Shown: in pieces, positions 46,838-56,399 of the stretch | Numbering within the stretch: the stretch's first letter is position 1 | How the letters are laid out: each line of letters begins with the position of its first letter | Source of the DNA: Geobacter sp. DSM 9736 | GTDB taxonomy: Bacteria > Desulfobacterota > Desulfuromonadia > Geobacterales > Geobacteraceae | NCBI RefSeq assembly: GCF_900187405.1 | Contig: NZ_LT896716.1 | Span: 434,001 to 498,000, forward strand | Direction of reading: 5' to 3' | DNA length: 64,000 nt | The notes under the pieces: generated by a model | Database searches by the model: none | The model's input: the letters and a program-made list of their open reading frames with translations, nothing else | Told to the model about the DNA's origin: nothing | Translations under genes and position numbers: made by a program

Positions 46838-47314
46838 ATGCACGAGCCGATCATAAAGGAATCAGCAATCAGGGATGTAGAATTCGGTGAAAATGTAGTA
46901 GTCGTAATCCCTGTCAACATGTATGAATGCAGCATCGGTGACAATTCATTTGTCGGTCCTTTTGTAGAGATCCAAAAAGGGGTTCGCATAGGACATCGCT
47001 GCAAGATTCAGTCGCATGCTTTCATATGCGAGTTGGTGACGATCGGAGACGACTGTTTCATCTCCCATGGTGCCATGTTCATCAACGATACCTTTGCTGG
47101 CGGCGGCCCGGCCAGAGGGCGGAAAGAATTATGGAGATCCACTTCGATAGGGAACAACGTATCGATAGGGACTAATGCGACCATCCTGCCGGTGAAGATC
47201 TGCGACAATGTCGTGATCGGCGCAGGTGCGGTTGTCACGAAGGATATTGCCGAGCCGGGTATATACGCGGGGAACCCGGCCCGGAAAATTGGGGGCTGTG
47301 AACGATGCCGGTAA
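46838..47314 (+). CDS. wbpD: WbpD/WlbB-like 3-amino-uronate N-acetyltransferase
   Basis: A 158-residue hexapeptide-repeat acetyltransferase (VFGPFVEIQ-type turns; [18 protein letters not shown] here) ending in [10 protein letters not shown]. It would acetylate the 3-amine of UDP-GlcNAc3NA after WbpE. A short family length and its place between wbpB and wbpE make the call firm. Start ATG 46838 follows GAGGAGA. Confidence 0.86.
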   Translation: MHEPIIKESAIRDVEFGENVVVVIPVNMYECSIGDNSFVGPFVEIQKGVRIGHRCKIQSHAFICELVTIGDDCFISHGAMFINDTFAGGGPARGRKELWRSTSIGNNVSIGTNATILPVKICDNVVIGAGAVVTKDIAEPGIYAGNPARKIGGCERCR

Positions 47315-48408
47315 AATTCCTCGATCTACAATCCCAGTACCATACAATCAAGCCCGACATCGATGCAGCAATCGAGTCGGTGATACGCGAGTCTTCGTTC
47401 ATAGGTGGGAAACATGTTGCTGCGTTCGAGGAGCGTTTTGCAGAGTACCACCATGTGAACCATTGCATCGGGGTGGGGAACGGGACCGACGCCCTCGAAA
47501 TCGCTATCGAAGCCTGCAGCCTTCCTCCAGGCTCCGAGATCATCGTGCCCGGAAACAGTTTCATCGCTACGGCAGAGGCCGTGACCAGGGCAGGCCACAG
47601 AGTGGTATTCGCCGATGTCGATCCCGGGTGCTACACACTGACGGCAAATACGGTGCTCCAGAAGGTGACTGCGAGGACCGCAGCCATTATCGCCGTCCAC
47701 CTCTACGGGCACCCGTGCGACATGGGACCGCTCACGGAGTTCTGCTCCGACCGGAACCTCGTTCTGATCGAGGACTGCGCTCAGGCCCATGGCGCCGAGT
47801 ACTGCGGCCGCAGGATCGGTGGGATCGGCCACATCGCCGCCTTCAGCTTTTACCCGGGGAAAAACCTCGGTGCCTACGGCGACGGCGGAGCTGTCACTAC
47901 ACAGGACGAGGAACTCGCCCGACGTGCGCGAATGATTGCGAATCACGGTCGCCTTGCAAAATACGACCACGAGTTCGAGGGGCGGAATTCTCGCCTGGAC
48001 GGTCTCCAGGCGGCAATTCTCAACGTCAAGCTTTCCAGCCTCGACGCATGGACACGGCACAGGATAGAAGTCGCTGATGTTTACCTTCGTGAGCTCGCAG
48101 ACCTCGATGGGCTCACTCTGCCGGTGCGAAATGATTGGGCGCGGCAGGTTTATCATCTTTTCGTTGTTCGAAGCCAGCGGAGGGATGCGTTAAAAACCTT
48201 CCTGGCGGGAAAGGGGATCGAGACCGGCATTCATTATCCGATAGCTCTCGCCAAACTGAGGGCGTATGCTTATCTGGGGGCGCCGGACATGTCGGCATTC
48301 TGTAACACAGCCGACTCTACACTGCTCAGCCTGCCGATCGGGGAGCACATGTCGCGGGAGCACGTCGATGAAGTTTCGTCCGCGGTGAGAGAATTCTTCG
48401 GGCGCTGA
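47305..48408 (+). CDS. wbpE: WbpE/WlbC-like UDP-3-keto-GlcNAcA aminotransferase
   Basis: A 367-residue DegT-type PLP enzyme; the lysine is Lys186 in [11 protein letters not shown], with [10 protein letters not shown] for PLP binding. With wbpB it turns UDP-GlcNAcA into its 3-amino derivative. It overlaps wbpD by ten bases. The wbpB/wbpE pair is the uronate counterpart of gnnA/gnnB in the lipid A section: the same two-enzyme chemistry appears twice in this window. Confidence 0.88.
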   Translation: MPVKFLDLQSQYHTIKPDIDAAIESVIRESSFIGGKHVAAFEERFAEYHHVNHCIGVGNGTDALEIAIEACSLPPGSEIIVPGNSFIATAEAVTRAGHRVVFADVDPGCYTLTANTVLQKVTARTAAIIAVHLYGHPCDMGPLTEFCSDRNLVLIEDCAQAHGAEYCGRRIGGIGHIAAFSFYPGKNLGAYGDGGAVTTQDEELARRARMIANHGRLAKYDHEFEGRNSRLDGLQAAILNVKLSSLDAWTRHRIEVADVYLRELADLDGLTLPVRNDWARQVYHLFVVRSQRRDALKTFLAGKGIETGIHYPIALAKLRAYAYLGAPDMSAFCNTADSTLLSLPIGEHMSREHVDEVSSAVREFFGR

Positions 48409-48409
48409 C

Positions 48410-49024
48410 ATGATCACTATCATCGATTACGGCATGGGGAACCTCGGTTCCATACGGAACATGCTCAAGAAGATAGGTGCCGAGTCGCGAATATCCGGAG
48501 ACCCATCCGTCGTTGCGGAATCGGACAAGCTGATCCTCCCAGGCGTCGGATCCTTCGACGCGGGGATCAGAAACCTCTCCAATTCCGGGCTGATGCAAGT
48601 GCTCAGCGAGCGGGTCACCGAGAGGAAGGTTCCGGTACTGGGAATTTGTCTCGGTATGCAGCTCATGACCAGGAAAAGCGAAGAGGGGACTCTGCCGGGG
48701 CTGGGCTGGGTCGATGCCGAGACCGTCCGATTCAGTCCTCCTGCAGGCTCTACGCTGAAAGTTCCTCACATGGGTTGGAATACCGTGACTGCGGCGAAGG
48801 AATCGCCGCTTTTCAGCGGTGCGGAGCCGGAAGAGCGTTTCTATTTCGTTCACTCCTACTACGTGCGATGCCTGAACCGTGAGGATGTTCTCCTCACGGC
48901 GGAACATGGACAAGAATTCGATGCGGGATTCTGCTGCGGCAACGTAGCCGGTGTTCAATTCCATCCCGAGAAGAGTCACAAGTTCGGCATGCGTTTCCTG
49001 CGCAACTTCGTGGAGGTCTTCTAA
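48410..49024 (+). CDS. hisH: Second HisH-like glutamine amidotransferase
   Basis: A 204-residue class I glutaminase with Cys80 in GICLGMQ and His185/Glu187 in FHPEK, so the catalytic triad is intact. It is the ammonia supplier for the WbpG-type enzyme encoded at 49781. It starts one base after the wbpE stop. The gene is not part of a his operon. Confidence 0.9.
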   Translation: MITIIDYGMGNLGSIRNMLKKIGAESRISGDPSVVAESDKLILPGVGSFDAGIRNLSNSGLMQVLSERVTERKVPVLGICLGMQLMTRKSEEGTLPGLGWVDAETVRFSPPAGSTLKVPHMGWNTVTAAKESPLFSGAEPEERFYFVHSYYVRCLNREDVLLTAEHGQEFDAGFCCGNVAGVQFHPEKSHKFGMRFLRNFVEVF

Positions 49025-49025
49025 C

Positions 49026-49784
49026 ATGCTTCGCACCCGCGTCATACCGTGCCTCCTCCTGAAGGGGCAGGGGCTAGTGAAAACCCAGAAATTCAAGGAT
49101 CCAAAGTATGTTGGCGATCCGATCAATGCCATAAAGATCTTCAACGAAAAAGAGGTGGACGAACTCGTGCTGCTCGACATTGCAGCTTCGGTGGAGGAGC
49201 GCGAACCCAACTTCAAGATCATCGAAGAAGTGGCCAGCGAATGTTTCATGCCCCTCGGTTACGGCGGCGGCATCAGGTCGCTCGAGCAGATAAAGACGAT
49301 CTTTTCCCTGGGGGTCGAAAAGGTGATCATTAATACCTCGGCCCACGACAGCCCCGATCTTGTCAGGGCTGCCTCAGACACCTTCGGCAGTCAGAGCATT
49401 GTCGTATCCATCGACGTGAAGAAGAATTTCTTCGGGAAATACGAGGTGCATACCCTGTCTGGATCGAGGAACACGAAACAGGATCCGGTTCAGTATGCCC
49501 TTGAAATGGAGCAGCGCGGCGCCGGAGAGCTGATTTTGAATTCAGTTGATCGGGACGGGATGATGGCAGGCTATGATCTGCAGCTCGTCTGCAGGGTTGC
49601 CGGGGCCGTAGGTGTTCCCGTCATTGCCTGCGGAGGTGCCGGAAACGTCGCACACCTTGCCGAAGCTGCTGCGCGGGGTGCATCGGCCCTTGCCGCCGGA
49701 AGCATGTTCGTCTTCCAAGGGAAGCACCGTGCGGTACTGATCAGCTACCCCGAACGCAAGGAACTCGAGCGGTACCTTCAATGA
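49026..49784 (+). CDS. hisF: Second HisF-like protein without catalytic Asp11
   Basis: A 252-residue TIM barrel of the HisF family. Residue 11 is Leu in place of Asp (VIPCLLLKGQG) while Asp130 remains (VVSIDVKK). The two HisF copies in the window have therefore lost the same residue but with different substitutions. Probably it passes ammonia from HisH to WbpG. ATG 49026 follows the hisH stop by one base; the frame open to 48951 lies within hisH. Confidence 0.87.
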   Translation: MLRTRVIPCLLLKGQGLVKTQKFKDPKYVGDPINAIKIFNEKEVDELVLLDIAASVEEREPNFKIIEEVASECFMPLGYGGGIRSLEQIKTIFSLGVEKVIINTSAHDSPDLVRAASDTFGSQSIVVSIDVKKNFFGKYEVHTLSGSRNTKQDPVQYALEMEQRGAGELILNSVDRDGMMAGYDLQLVCRVAGAVGVPVIACGGAGNVAHLAEAAARGASALAAGSMFVFQGKHRAVLISYPERKELERYLQ

Positions 49785-50923
49785 ACGCGAGGAATCAATT
49801 GACCAGGGAATACAGAATTTGCAGCAGATGCGTAATGGACACCTCCGACCGCGGGATTTTGTTTGACGAAAACGGTGTCTGCAACCATTGCCACAATTAT
49901 GAGATTATCTCGAAGAGGGTTCTTCTTCCTCCCGAGATCGCTCAGGAAAAACTGCTACAGATCATCGAGAAGATCAAGAGGGACGGAGAGAAACAGGAAT
50001 ACGACTGCATTATTGGCCTGAGCGGGGGGATCGACAGCTCATACCTTGCTCTGCAGGCTAAAAACTTTGGATTACGTCCCCTAGCGGTACACTTCGACAA
50101 CGGATGGAACTCCGAAATCTCGGTAAAGAACATCGAGAACATCGTCAAGAAGCTCGGCTTCGACCTTTTCACCTATGTCATCGATTGGGAAGAATTCAAA
50201 GATCTGCAACGTTCTTTTTTCAAGGCATCAGTAGTCGACATAGAACTTCTGACCGACAATGCGATATTCACTTCACTATATAAGCTTGCTCGGCAGCATA
50301 AAATCAAGTATTCGCTTGAAGGCCACAACATAGTCACCGAATCGATAATGGGAAAGGATTGGAACTACTGGAAGTTCGATCTGAAAAATATCAAGGCCAT
50401 TCAGAAAGAATTTGGCACGTTGAAAATAAAGAGCTTCCCCACAATGGGGCCATGGAAAAGGCTTTTTTTGCAAGTAATGAAAATAATAGAGCCTGTTTAC
50501 ATCCTCAACTTTCTGGAATATGACAAGAAGAAAGCAATGGAGACGCTTGAGAAGGAACTTGAATGGAAGTACTACGGTGGAAAGCACTACGAGTCGGTAT
50601 TCACCAAGTTCTATCAGGCTTATGTTCTGCCGACAAAATTCGGCATCGATAAGCGCAGGGCCCATCTGTCCAATTTGATCTGTTCGGGGCAGCTGACCCG
50701 TGAAGAGGCCGTGGTTGAACTGGAGAGGGAAATTTACCCGCAGGATGAACTGAGAAAAGACAAGGAATACGTAGTTAAGAAACTTGGTTTCTCCGAAGAG
50801 GAATTCGACGACATCATGCAGCAGTCACCAAAGTCTCACATGGATTATCCGAATGACTGGGAAAGTTACCATAGAATAGTAGATTCGATAAAGAATCTTA
50901 AATGCAGTGTAAGGCGGCGGTAG
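49781..50923 (+). CDS. wbpG: WbpG-like N-acetyl sugar amidotransferase (copy C)
   Basis: A 380-residue PP-loop enzyme with Cys14, Cys17, Cys34 and Cys37 and the PP-loop SGGIDS (81-86). In Pseudomonas WbpG with HisH/HisF makes the 3-acetamidino group of ManNAc3NAmA. Here it follows wbpB, wbpD, wbpE, hisH and hisF, so the same product, or its GlcNAc3NAmA form, is likely. It differs from copies A and B in length and in its PP-loop. ATGA overlap with hisF. Confidence 0.87.
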   Translation: MNARNQLTREYRICSRCVMDTSDRGILFDENGVCNHCHNYEIISKRVLLPPEIAQEKLLQIIEKIKRDGEKQEYDCIIGLSGGIDSSYLALQAKNFGLRPLAVHFDNGWNSEISVKNIENIVKKLGFDLFTYVIDWEEFKDLQRSFFKASVVDIELLTDNAIFTSLYKLARQHKIKYSLEGHNIVTESIMGKDWNYWKFDLKNIKAIQKEFGTLKIKSFPTMGPWKRLFLQVMKIIEPVYILNFLEYDKKKAMETLEKELEWKYYGGKHYESVFTKFYQAYVLPTKFGIDKRRAHLSNLICSGQLTREEAVVELEREIYPQDELRKDKEYVVKKLGFSEEEFDDIMQQSPKSHMDYPNDWESYHRIVDSIKNLKCSVRRR

Positions 50924-50970
50924 GCGTTTAAGCCCTCGCTTACGTCAAAGATGGTCGGGATCGGTTGAAT

Positions 50971-52164
50971 ATGGTAATTAAATTTAACAGCAGCAATGCA
51001 ATATGTAAGCTTGCTCTTATTGACATTTTGTTCTTACCTTTTTTAAGGCCTCTGCCGTTAACAATATCAATGCTACCTGTTACAATTTGGGCGGTACTCC
51101 ATGTCCGTAGGAATACCTATGACAAAGTTCTTATGATGGTTTTTCTGATCCTTTCGCTTCTGAGTCTTGTCTACTCATTTCTTTTTTTCCCTGAGACTTT
51201 TTTTGATGGCGAGGTAGATCTGAATGTTTGGACGCAAAACATTATTTTTTTAGGGCTCATAGTCCTCTTCTTCGCCTATTTCGTTCTTTTCAAAGCACTG
51301 TTACCAAGATTCGGCCCGAAAAAGGTATACCGCTTCGTACTGATCTATTTCCTGTTATTGCTCGGGTTGTCTGTTTGTTTCGTTATTGATTACAAACGTT
51401 ACTTTTCTGTCAGGACATTCTGGACGCTCAGCAGTTCGCCGCTTGACGTAGGGGATTTCTCGTCTCTCGTACGGTACACCGGCATGTTTAGTGATCCTAA
51501 TAATTGTGCCGTCATGGTGGTTGCGCTTTACGCCATTCTGGTGCTTTATGAAACCAGTTCCCTCCTCAAGTTGTTTTTGCTTACTGTCGCCTGCCTCTTT
51601 ATTTTGCTGACAACGATGAGTAGCACCGGTTTTTTATCTTTTTTTGCAGTGATACCTTTTGTCGCGTACTTTTACATAAAAGGTACTCATGATATTTGGA
51701 AAAAAGCGTTGATAGTAGTCTCGATTCTTTTATTCGTTGTGACTCTTCTATCAGTATTGACATATGTACAGAGTACTGATATTGGCAAAGTTGCACTTGA
51801 AAGGCTAAGCGGCAATACCGCGTCGACACGACTGGTTAAATTCGAGCAGATGCTCGGCTATGATGCGATCACGAGGCTGGTTGTTGGTACCGGCGGGACC
51901 GTTATCATAGGAACGGATTTGATAAGGCCGCATGTCGGACATCTGCATTTTTTTTATAACTATGGCCTATGGGCATACGTTGCATTCATGCTTCTGGTAT
52001 TCAGAATAAGGCAGGGGATCCCGCTCGTTTACTACACTCCTCTTATTCCTGTTTTTCTGGGATTCAGCGCCAATACTGGTTTCATAGATTTCAGATTCAG
52101 CGTTGTTGCTTCTTTGGTTCTTGCTTTCTATTCGATAAATCCCCGGAAATTGGACAGTGTCTGA
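50971..52164 (+). CDS. wzy: Wzy-like O-antigen polymerase
   Basis: A 397-residue membrane protein with about 10-11 hydrophobic segments and a larger loop near residues 130-170 ending SSLVRYTGMFSDPNNCAVM, a pattern like that seen in O-antigen polymerases and ligases. Wzy proteins share little sequence, so the call rests on topology and on the nearby flippase. The start may be TTG 50965 or ATG 50971. Base composition is AT-rich as in wzx. Confidence 0.72.
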   Translation: MVIKFNSSNAICKLALIDILFLPFLRPLPLTISMLPVTIWAVLHVRRNTYDKVLMMVFLILSLLSLVYSFLFFPETFFDGEVDLNVWTQNIIFLGLIVLFFAYFVLFKALLPRFGPKKVYRFVLIYFLLLLGLSVCFVIDYKRYFSVRTFWTLSSSPLDVGDFSSLVRYTGMFSDPNNCAVMVVALYAILVLYETSSLLKLFLLTVACLFILLTTMSSTGFLSFFAVIPFVAYFYIKGTHDIWKKALIVVSILLFVVTLLSVLTYVQSTDIGKVALERLSGNTASTRLVKFEQMLGYDAITRLVVGTGGTVIIGTDLIRPHVGHLHFFYNYGLWAYVAFMLLVFRIRQGIPLVYYTPLIPVFLGFSANTGFIDFRFSVVASLVLAFYSINPRKLDSV

Positions 52165-53198
52165 TGAAGGTTCATGTATTCTCCAGATCGAGCTGGTTCG
52201 AGCCGCACAGAATAAGGCAGCAGATGTCCGTTCTTATAAGCACTGCCTATGATGTGGAATACCATTCTCCGGACAAGGGTTCTGCCTCTTCCGGACCATA
52301 CTCCATCGATACGAATATCACTCTCAGGTACTTCAGGTTTTTTGAAGAATTCGCTTCTGTCCCGTTTGTTTCCATCTGGAATGCATTTCGGCTGTTTCTT
52401 TATTTCAAAAGGTGTGTGCGCAGTGATGATGTAGTCATTAATTTCTTACCAGAGTTGACCATTTTCCCTATGTCCCCTAGGGTCAAAATCATTTCTGTCG
52501 TCAACGATGATTTCGCATCGATGGCACCCAGAGTGACTTCCTTGTGGCTCAAGTTTTTGCTGTCTAGGATGACGTCGTCGTCTTACGCCGCTCTGTATGT
52601 TTCCATAGGTCTGATGAAAAAATACCCTTGTGAGAGACAGTTGCTTTTTTATCCATGGTCCGACCAAAAGCGAATGGAACGCGAAGCCCACAAAAAAACC
52701 CTACTTTACTGGGGATACATTTCGGTGGCTGTCAATCTGGCCGAGTTCGACCGGATCGCAACTCAGATAGAGGCCAAATCCTTGGGTTTGCGGATTCTCC
52801 TGGTAGGTCCTGTTGACGACGCAGTGTCGGTCCTCGTTCAAGACCTTGTCGCCAAGCATGAATGCATTTCTTACCACCCGCCTGCAAAGCTTGAGGACCT
52901 CGATCTAAAGGATGTTTTGTTCGGTGTCGAGTTATTGGACCCGGGATTTAAAAACTCACAATTTGTGGAATTTCCTAATAAAGCACCCCGGTTACTTTCA
53001 TACGGAATTCCCTTGGTACACAGTGGCTGTAGGTTATTAGACAAACCTTTCTTTATTGAGTACAAAGGTAATATTGAAGATGTGGTCTCGTTTGTCAGAA
53101 CGTATTCCCCTGAGATCAACTCTGCAATAGACGACTATTTCGAGGAAAACAACTCTGCAGCCCGTTTTATGGCCATCGATGAATTGATAAAGGCATGA
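52164..53198 (+). CDS. Putative glycosyltransferase
   Basis: A 344-residue protein beginning MKVHVFSRSSWFEPHRIR. It has a two-domain look, with short Rossmann-like strands (KIISVVNDDF, LLYWGYISVAVNL, LRILLVGPVDD) as in GT-B enzymes, and the region FPNKAPRLLSYGIPLVHSG resembles their sugar-nucleotide site. I cannot assign a family. ATG 52164 overlaps the wzy stop by one base. It is AT-rich and lies in the same block. Confidence 0.55.
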   Translation: MKVHVFSRSSWFEPHRIRQQMSVLISTAYDVEYHSPDKGSASSGPYSIDTNITLRYFRFFEEFASVPFVSIWNAFRLFLYFKRCVRSDDVVINFLPELTIFPMSPRVKIISVVNDDFASMAPRVTSLWLKFLLSRMTSSSYAALYVSIGLMKKYPCERQLLFYPWSDQKRMEREAHKKTLLYWGYISVAVNLAEFDRIATQIEAKSLGLRILLVGPVDDAVSVLVQDLVAKHECISYHPPAKLEDLDLKDVLFGVELLDPGFKNSQFVEFPNKAPRLLSYGIPLVHSGCRLLDKPFFIEYKGNIEDVVSFVRTYSPEINSAIDDYFEENNSAARFMAIDELIKA

Positions 53199-53226
53199 AT
53201 ATGGCGATAGATTCGGAATCATTGTC

Positions 53227-54414
53227 ATGAAAATACTTATTCTAACAACTAAATTTTGTCATCCTGACGGGTCTCCATGGCTGGTAAGTGAATTAACCGA
53301 TGAATTCACACGGTTGGGGCACCAGGTTACAGTTCTAAATGTCGAGTGGACAAGATCTTCCATTCAGCTTTCGGATAGGCATCAGCAAAATGACAACCTT
53401 GAGGTCAACATCTTTCAAGCCATTCATGCCGAATTGGGTATGCTGTCTGTTGCGATACGGTGGGCCTTGTCGTCATTCAAGGCATTGCCATTTCTATTGA
53501 AGCGTTGCCTAAGCAGAGAGCGCTATGACTTGATGATAGGATTTTCTCCGTGCACGGCCCTCTACGCCATCCTGCCTCTTGCTCGATCGATTTCCCATGA
53601 TTCATGCTTGATCTATTGGGATTTTTTCCCCGTTCACAATCAGGAAATCAGTGGTAAAGCACCAACTTTCTCTCTCCCCATTCTGAAATTCGTTGAGAAC
53701 AAGCTGGTCGGTCTCTTTTCACGGGTCGGGTGCATGAGCGACAAGAATTTGGAGTTCTTTAACCGCTACTTCGGAGCCGTTCAGAAACAGCAGCGCAGCA
53801 TCATACCTATCTGGACCTCCTTTTTCGGTGATGATCCCTCCAGTCGACCGAACCCGAGGTTTGCCCCGGCCTCTCGAAAAGTCGTACTGGTTTTCGGTGG
53901 TCAGCTTGTTGAGGGACGAGGTGTGATCGAGCTTTGCGAAGCCGTGATAATGGCCCATAGGGAAGATCCTGATATCTCGCTTGTCATTTGCGGAGCCGGG
54001 TTTCTGTCGAGCAGGGTCCTCGAGTTGCAGGAGAGGTATCCTGCCGCCATTAGGTACGCAGGGCAGCTTTCGCGGGAAGCCTACTTCGGCATTTTGGGAA
54101 TGTCGCATATCGGTGTCGTGGCAACAGTAAGCAATGTCAGTGTACCAACGTTTCCTTCCAAGAGTCTTGATTATATGGCCTGTGGGCTACCGATTCTGGC
54201 CTCCGTTGAAGCTGCCAGTGATTTCGGTGATTTCGTTGAAAAGAACAATATTGGGAAGGCGTGCCCTGCCGGCGACATTGCGTCCATGAAAGCCGCAATA
54301 CTCGAGATGGCCACCTCCGGAGAGAAGCTGAAGATCATGGGCAATAATGGAAACAGGTATCTGCGGGCGAATCATTCTGTTCAGCACGTTGCACATCTGA
54401 TTATAGGAGACTGA
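53227..54414 (+). CDS. GT4-type glycosyltransferase
   Basis: A 395-residue GT-B transferase. MKILILTTKFCHPDGSPWLVSEL marks the N-terminal domain (start only quoted as MKILILTTKFCHP in family form), and GGQLVEGRGVIELCEA, YAGQLSREAYFGILG and FPSKSLDYMACGLPILAS mark the donor-binding domain with its conserved Glu/Asp region. It belongs near WbuB-like enzymes. It lies next to the L-6-deoxy-HexNAc genes, so that sugar is a candidate donor. ATG 53227 comes after a 28-base gap. Confidence 0.7.
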   Translation: MKILILTTKFCHPDGSPWLVSELTDEFTRLGHQVTVLNVEWTRSSIQLSDRHQQNDNLEVNIFQAIHAELGMLSVAIRWALSSFKALPFLLKRCLSRERYDLMIGFSPCTALYAILPLARSISHDSCLIYWDFFPVHNQEISGKAPTFSLPILKFVENKLVGLFSRVGCMSDKNLEFFNRYFGAVQKQQRSIIPIWTSFFGDDPSSRPNPRFAPASRKVVLVFGGQLVEGRGVIELCEAVIMAHREDPDISLVICGAGFLSSRVLELQERYPAAIRYAGQLSREAYFGILGMSHIGVVATVSNVSVPTFPSKSLDYMACGLPILASVEAASDFGDFVEKNNIGKACPAGDIASMKAAILEMATSGEKLKIMGNNGNRYLRANHSVQHVAHLIIGD

Positions 54415-54417
54415 AAA

Positions 54418-55431
54418 GTGTTCACTGGTAATGTTCTAGTTATTACTGGCGGGACTGGATCATTCGGTAACGCCGTACTGAAGCGCTTTCTTCACACCGA
54501 CATCAAGGAGATCCGGGTATTCAGCCGAGACGAAAAGAAACAGGAGGACATGAGGATCGAGTTGAATTCCTCAAAGGTCAAATTCTACATAGGTGACGTA
54601 CGCAACTACGACAGCGTGTCGTCGGCAATGCAGGGTGCAGATTATGTTTTCCATGCCGCTGCACTCAAACAGGTTCCTTCTTGTGAATTTTATCCGATGG
54701 AAGCAGTCAGAACTAACGTTCTCGGTACCGAAAATGTTCTTAACGCTGCACTGGCAAATAGTTTGAAAAAGGTAATATGTTTAAGCACCGATAAGGCTGT
54801 GTATCCGATCAATGCTATGGGAATCTCCAAAGCCATGATGGAAAAGGTGATGACTGCCAAGTCGAGGACGACTGACATTACCAAAACAGTTCTGTGTGGT
54901 ACCCGATATGGAAATGTCATGGCTTCCCGAGGTTCGGTGATCCCCCTGTTCGTGAAGCAGATTAAGGAAGGAAAGCCTCTTACTGTTACCGATCCCAATA
55001 TGACACGCTACCTCATGTCACTTGAAGATGCGGTGGATCTGGTGATCTTTGCCTTCCAAAATGCCCGGCAAGGCGACATTTTCGTACAGAAAGCTCCCGC
55101 CTCCACCATTCACGATCTCGCCCTGGCGTTGAAGGATTTATTTGATGCAGACAACGCCATCAAGATTATAGGTACTCGCCATGGAGAGAAGCTCTACGAA
55201 ACGCTTCTTACACGGGAAGAACGTGTAAAAGCCGAAGATCTGGGGGGGTACTTCAGGATCGTTCCCGACGATCGTGATTTGAACTATGGTAAGTACTTCA
55301 CCGAAGGGGAAGAAAAGGTTTCACAGGTCGAGGATTACAATTCCCACAATACACAGAGATTGGATATCAATGGGATAAAGGAACTGTTGTTGAAACTTCC
55401 TTTCATCAAGAACGAACTGGAGAAAAAATGA
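54418..55431 (+). CDS. fnlA: FnlA/QnlA-like UDP-GlcNAc 4,6-dehydratase/5-epimerase
   Basis: It converts UDP-GlcNAc to the 4-keto-6-deoxy-L-sugar branch point for L-FucNAc, L-RhaNAc or L-QuiNAc. The 337-residue SDR has VITGGTGSFGNAVL and MGISK at the catalytic site (Met in the Tyr position, as in this group). RYGNVMASRGSVIPLF is typical of WbjB/FnlA/CapE. GTG 54418 follows GGAGA. The fnlC-type epimerase at 57242 and reductase at 56400 complete the set, interrupted by one epimerase gene. Confidence 0.88.
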   Translation: MFTGNVLVITGGTGSFGNAVLKRFLHTDIKEIRVFSRDEKKQEDMRIELNSSKVKFYIGDVRNYDSVSSAMQGADYVFHAAALKQVPSCEFYPMEAVRTNVLGTENVLNAALANSLKKVICLSTDKAVYPINAMGISKAMMEKVMTAKSRTTDITKTVLCGTRYGNVMASRGSVIPLFVKQIKEGKPLTVTDPNMTRYLMSLEDAVDLVIFAFQNARQGDIFVQKAPASTIHDLALALKDLFDADNAIKIIGTRHGEKLYETLLTREERVKAEDLGGYFRIVPDDRDLNYGKYFTEGEEKVSQVEDYNSHNTQRLDINGIKELLLKLPFIKNELEKK

Positions 55432-56369
55432 AGGCCTTGGTAACTGGTGGAGCGGGTTTTATCGGTTCGAACCTTGTCAGGCAGTTGCTGGAAGACCGCC
55501 ACCGCGTCACGGTTCTCGATAACCTCATGTCGGGATATCGCAGCAACCTGGATTCCCTTTCCGATGCCTGCTTCATCGAAGGAGACATCCGCGACGAGGC
55601 TGCTGTAGCCAGGGCGATAGAGGGGTGTGAGGTAGTTTTTCATTTGGCTGCTTCCGTGGGTAACAAGCGCTCCATAGATAATGCGCTGCTGGATGCCGAC
55701 ATCAACGTCATGGGGACGATTAAAGTTCTCGAAGCTGCCCGCAAGGCAGGTGTCCGGAAGATAGTCGCTTCTTCGTCAGCAGGTATTTTCGGGGAATTGA
55801 AGACATTGCCTATCAGGGAAGACCATCCGGTGGAACCTGATACCCCTTATGGCAGCAGCAAGCTATGCATGGAAAAAGAGTGTCTCGCGTACGCTAAACT
55901 GTATGACATCGAAGCGGTTTGCCTGAGGTATTTCAATGTGTACGGTCCCAATCAGCGCTTCGATGCTTATGGAAATGTCATTCCAATTTTTGTTTTCAAG
56001 ATGTTGCGTGGCGAGCCGTTGACCATCTTCGGTGATGGTGAGCAGACGCGCGATTTCATCAATGTCAGGGACGTGGTCCAGGCAAATGTCAAAGCCGCCA
56101 TGAGCCGTGGCGTCTCCGGCGCATTCAATGCCGGCAGCGGAGGCAGGATTACGATCAATAAGCTGGTGGACCTGATCCGGGACGTCTCCAGACTGGAGCC
56201 ACTGGTGGAATACGGTCCGCCGCGCGCCGGCGACGTCCGCCACAGCCTTGCCGACATTTCAGCGGCACGCGACGCTTTCGGCTTTCAACCCACTATCTCC
56301 CTGGAACAAGGGATGGCTGAGTACATGGCCTGGGCCAAGGAGGAGGCGGTCAGGACAGTCGACGTGTAG
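55428..56369 (+). CDS. GalE-like NDP-sugar 4-epimerase
   Basis: A 313-residue extended SDR with GGAGFIGSNLVRQLL and YGSSKLCMEKE (Tyr-x-x-x-Lys) and the sequence RYFNVYGPNQ of the GalE/WbpP group. It could supply UDP-GalNAc, UDP-galactose or a related sugar; the substrate cannot be inferred. It sits within the L-6-deoxy-HexNAc genes and overlaps fnlA by ATGA. Confidence 0.78.
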   Translation: MKALVTGGAGFIGSNLVRQLLEDRHRVTVLDNLMSGYRSNLDSLSDACFIEGDIRDEAAVARAIEGCEVVFHLAASVGNKRSIDNALLDADINVMGTIKVLEAARKAGVRKIVASSSAGIFGELKTLPIREDHPVEPDTPYGSSKLCMEKECLAYAKLYDIEAVCLRYFNVYGPNQRFDAYGNVIPIFVFKMLRGEPLTIFGDGEQTRDFINVRDVVQANVKAAMSRGVSGAFNAGSGGRITINKLVDLIRDVSRLEPLVEYGPPRAGDVRHSLADISAARDAFGFQPTISLEQGMAEYMAWAKEEAVRTVDV

Positions 56370-56399
56370 CGTTCAACATTATGGAGCGAGAGGGATAAG

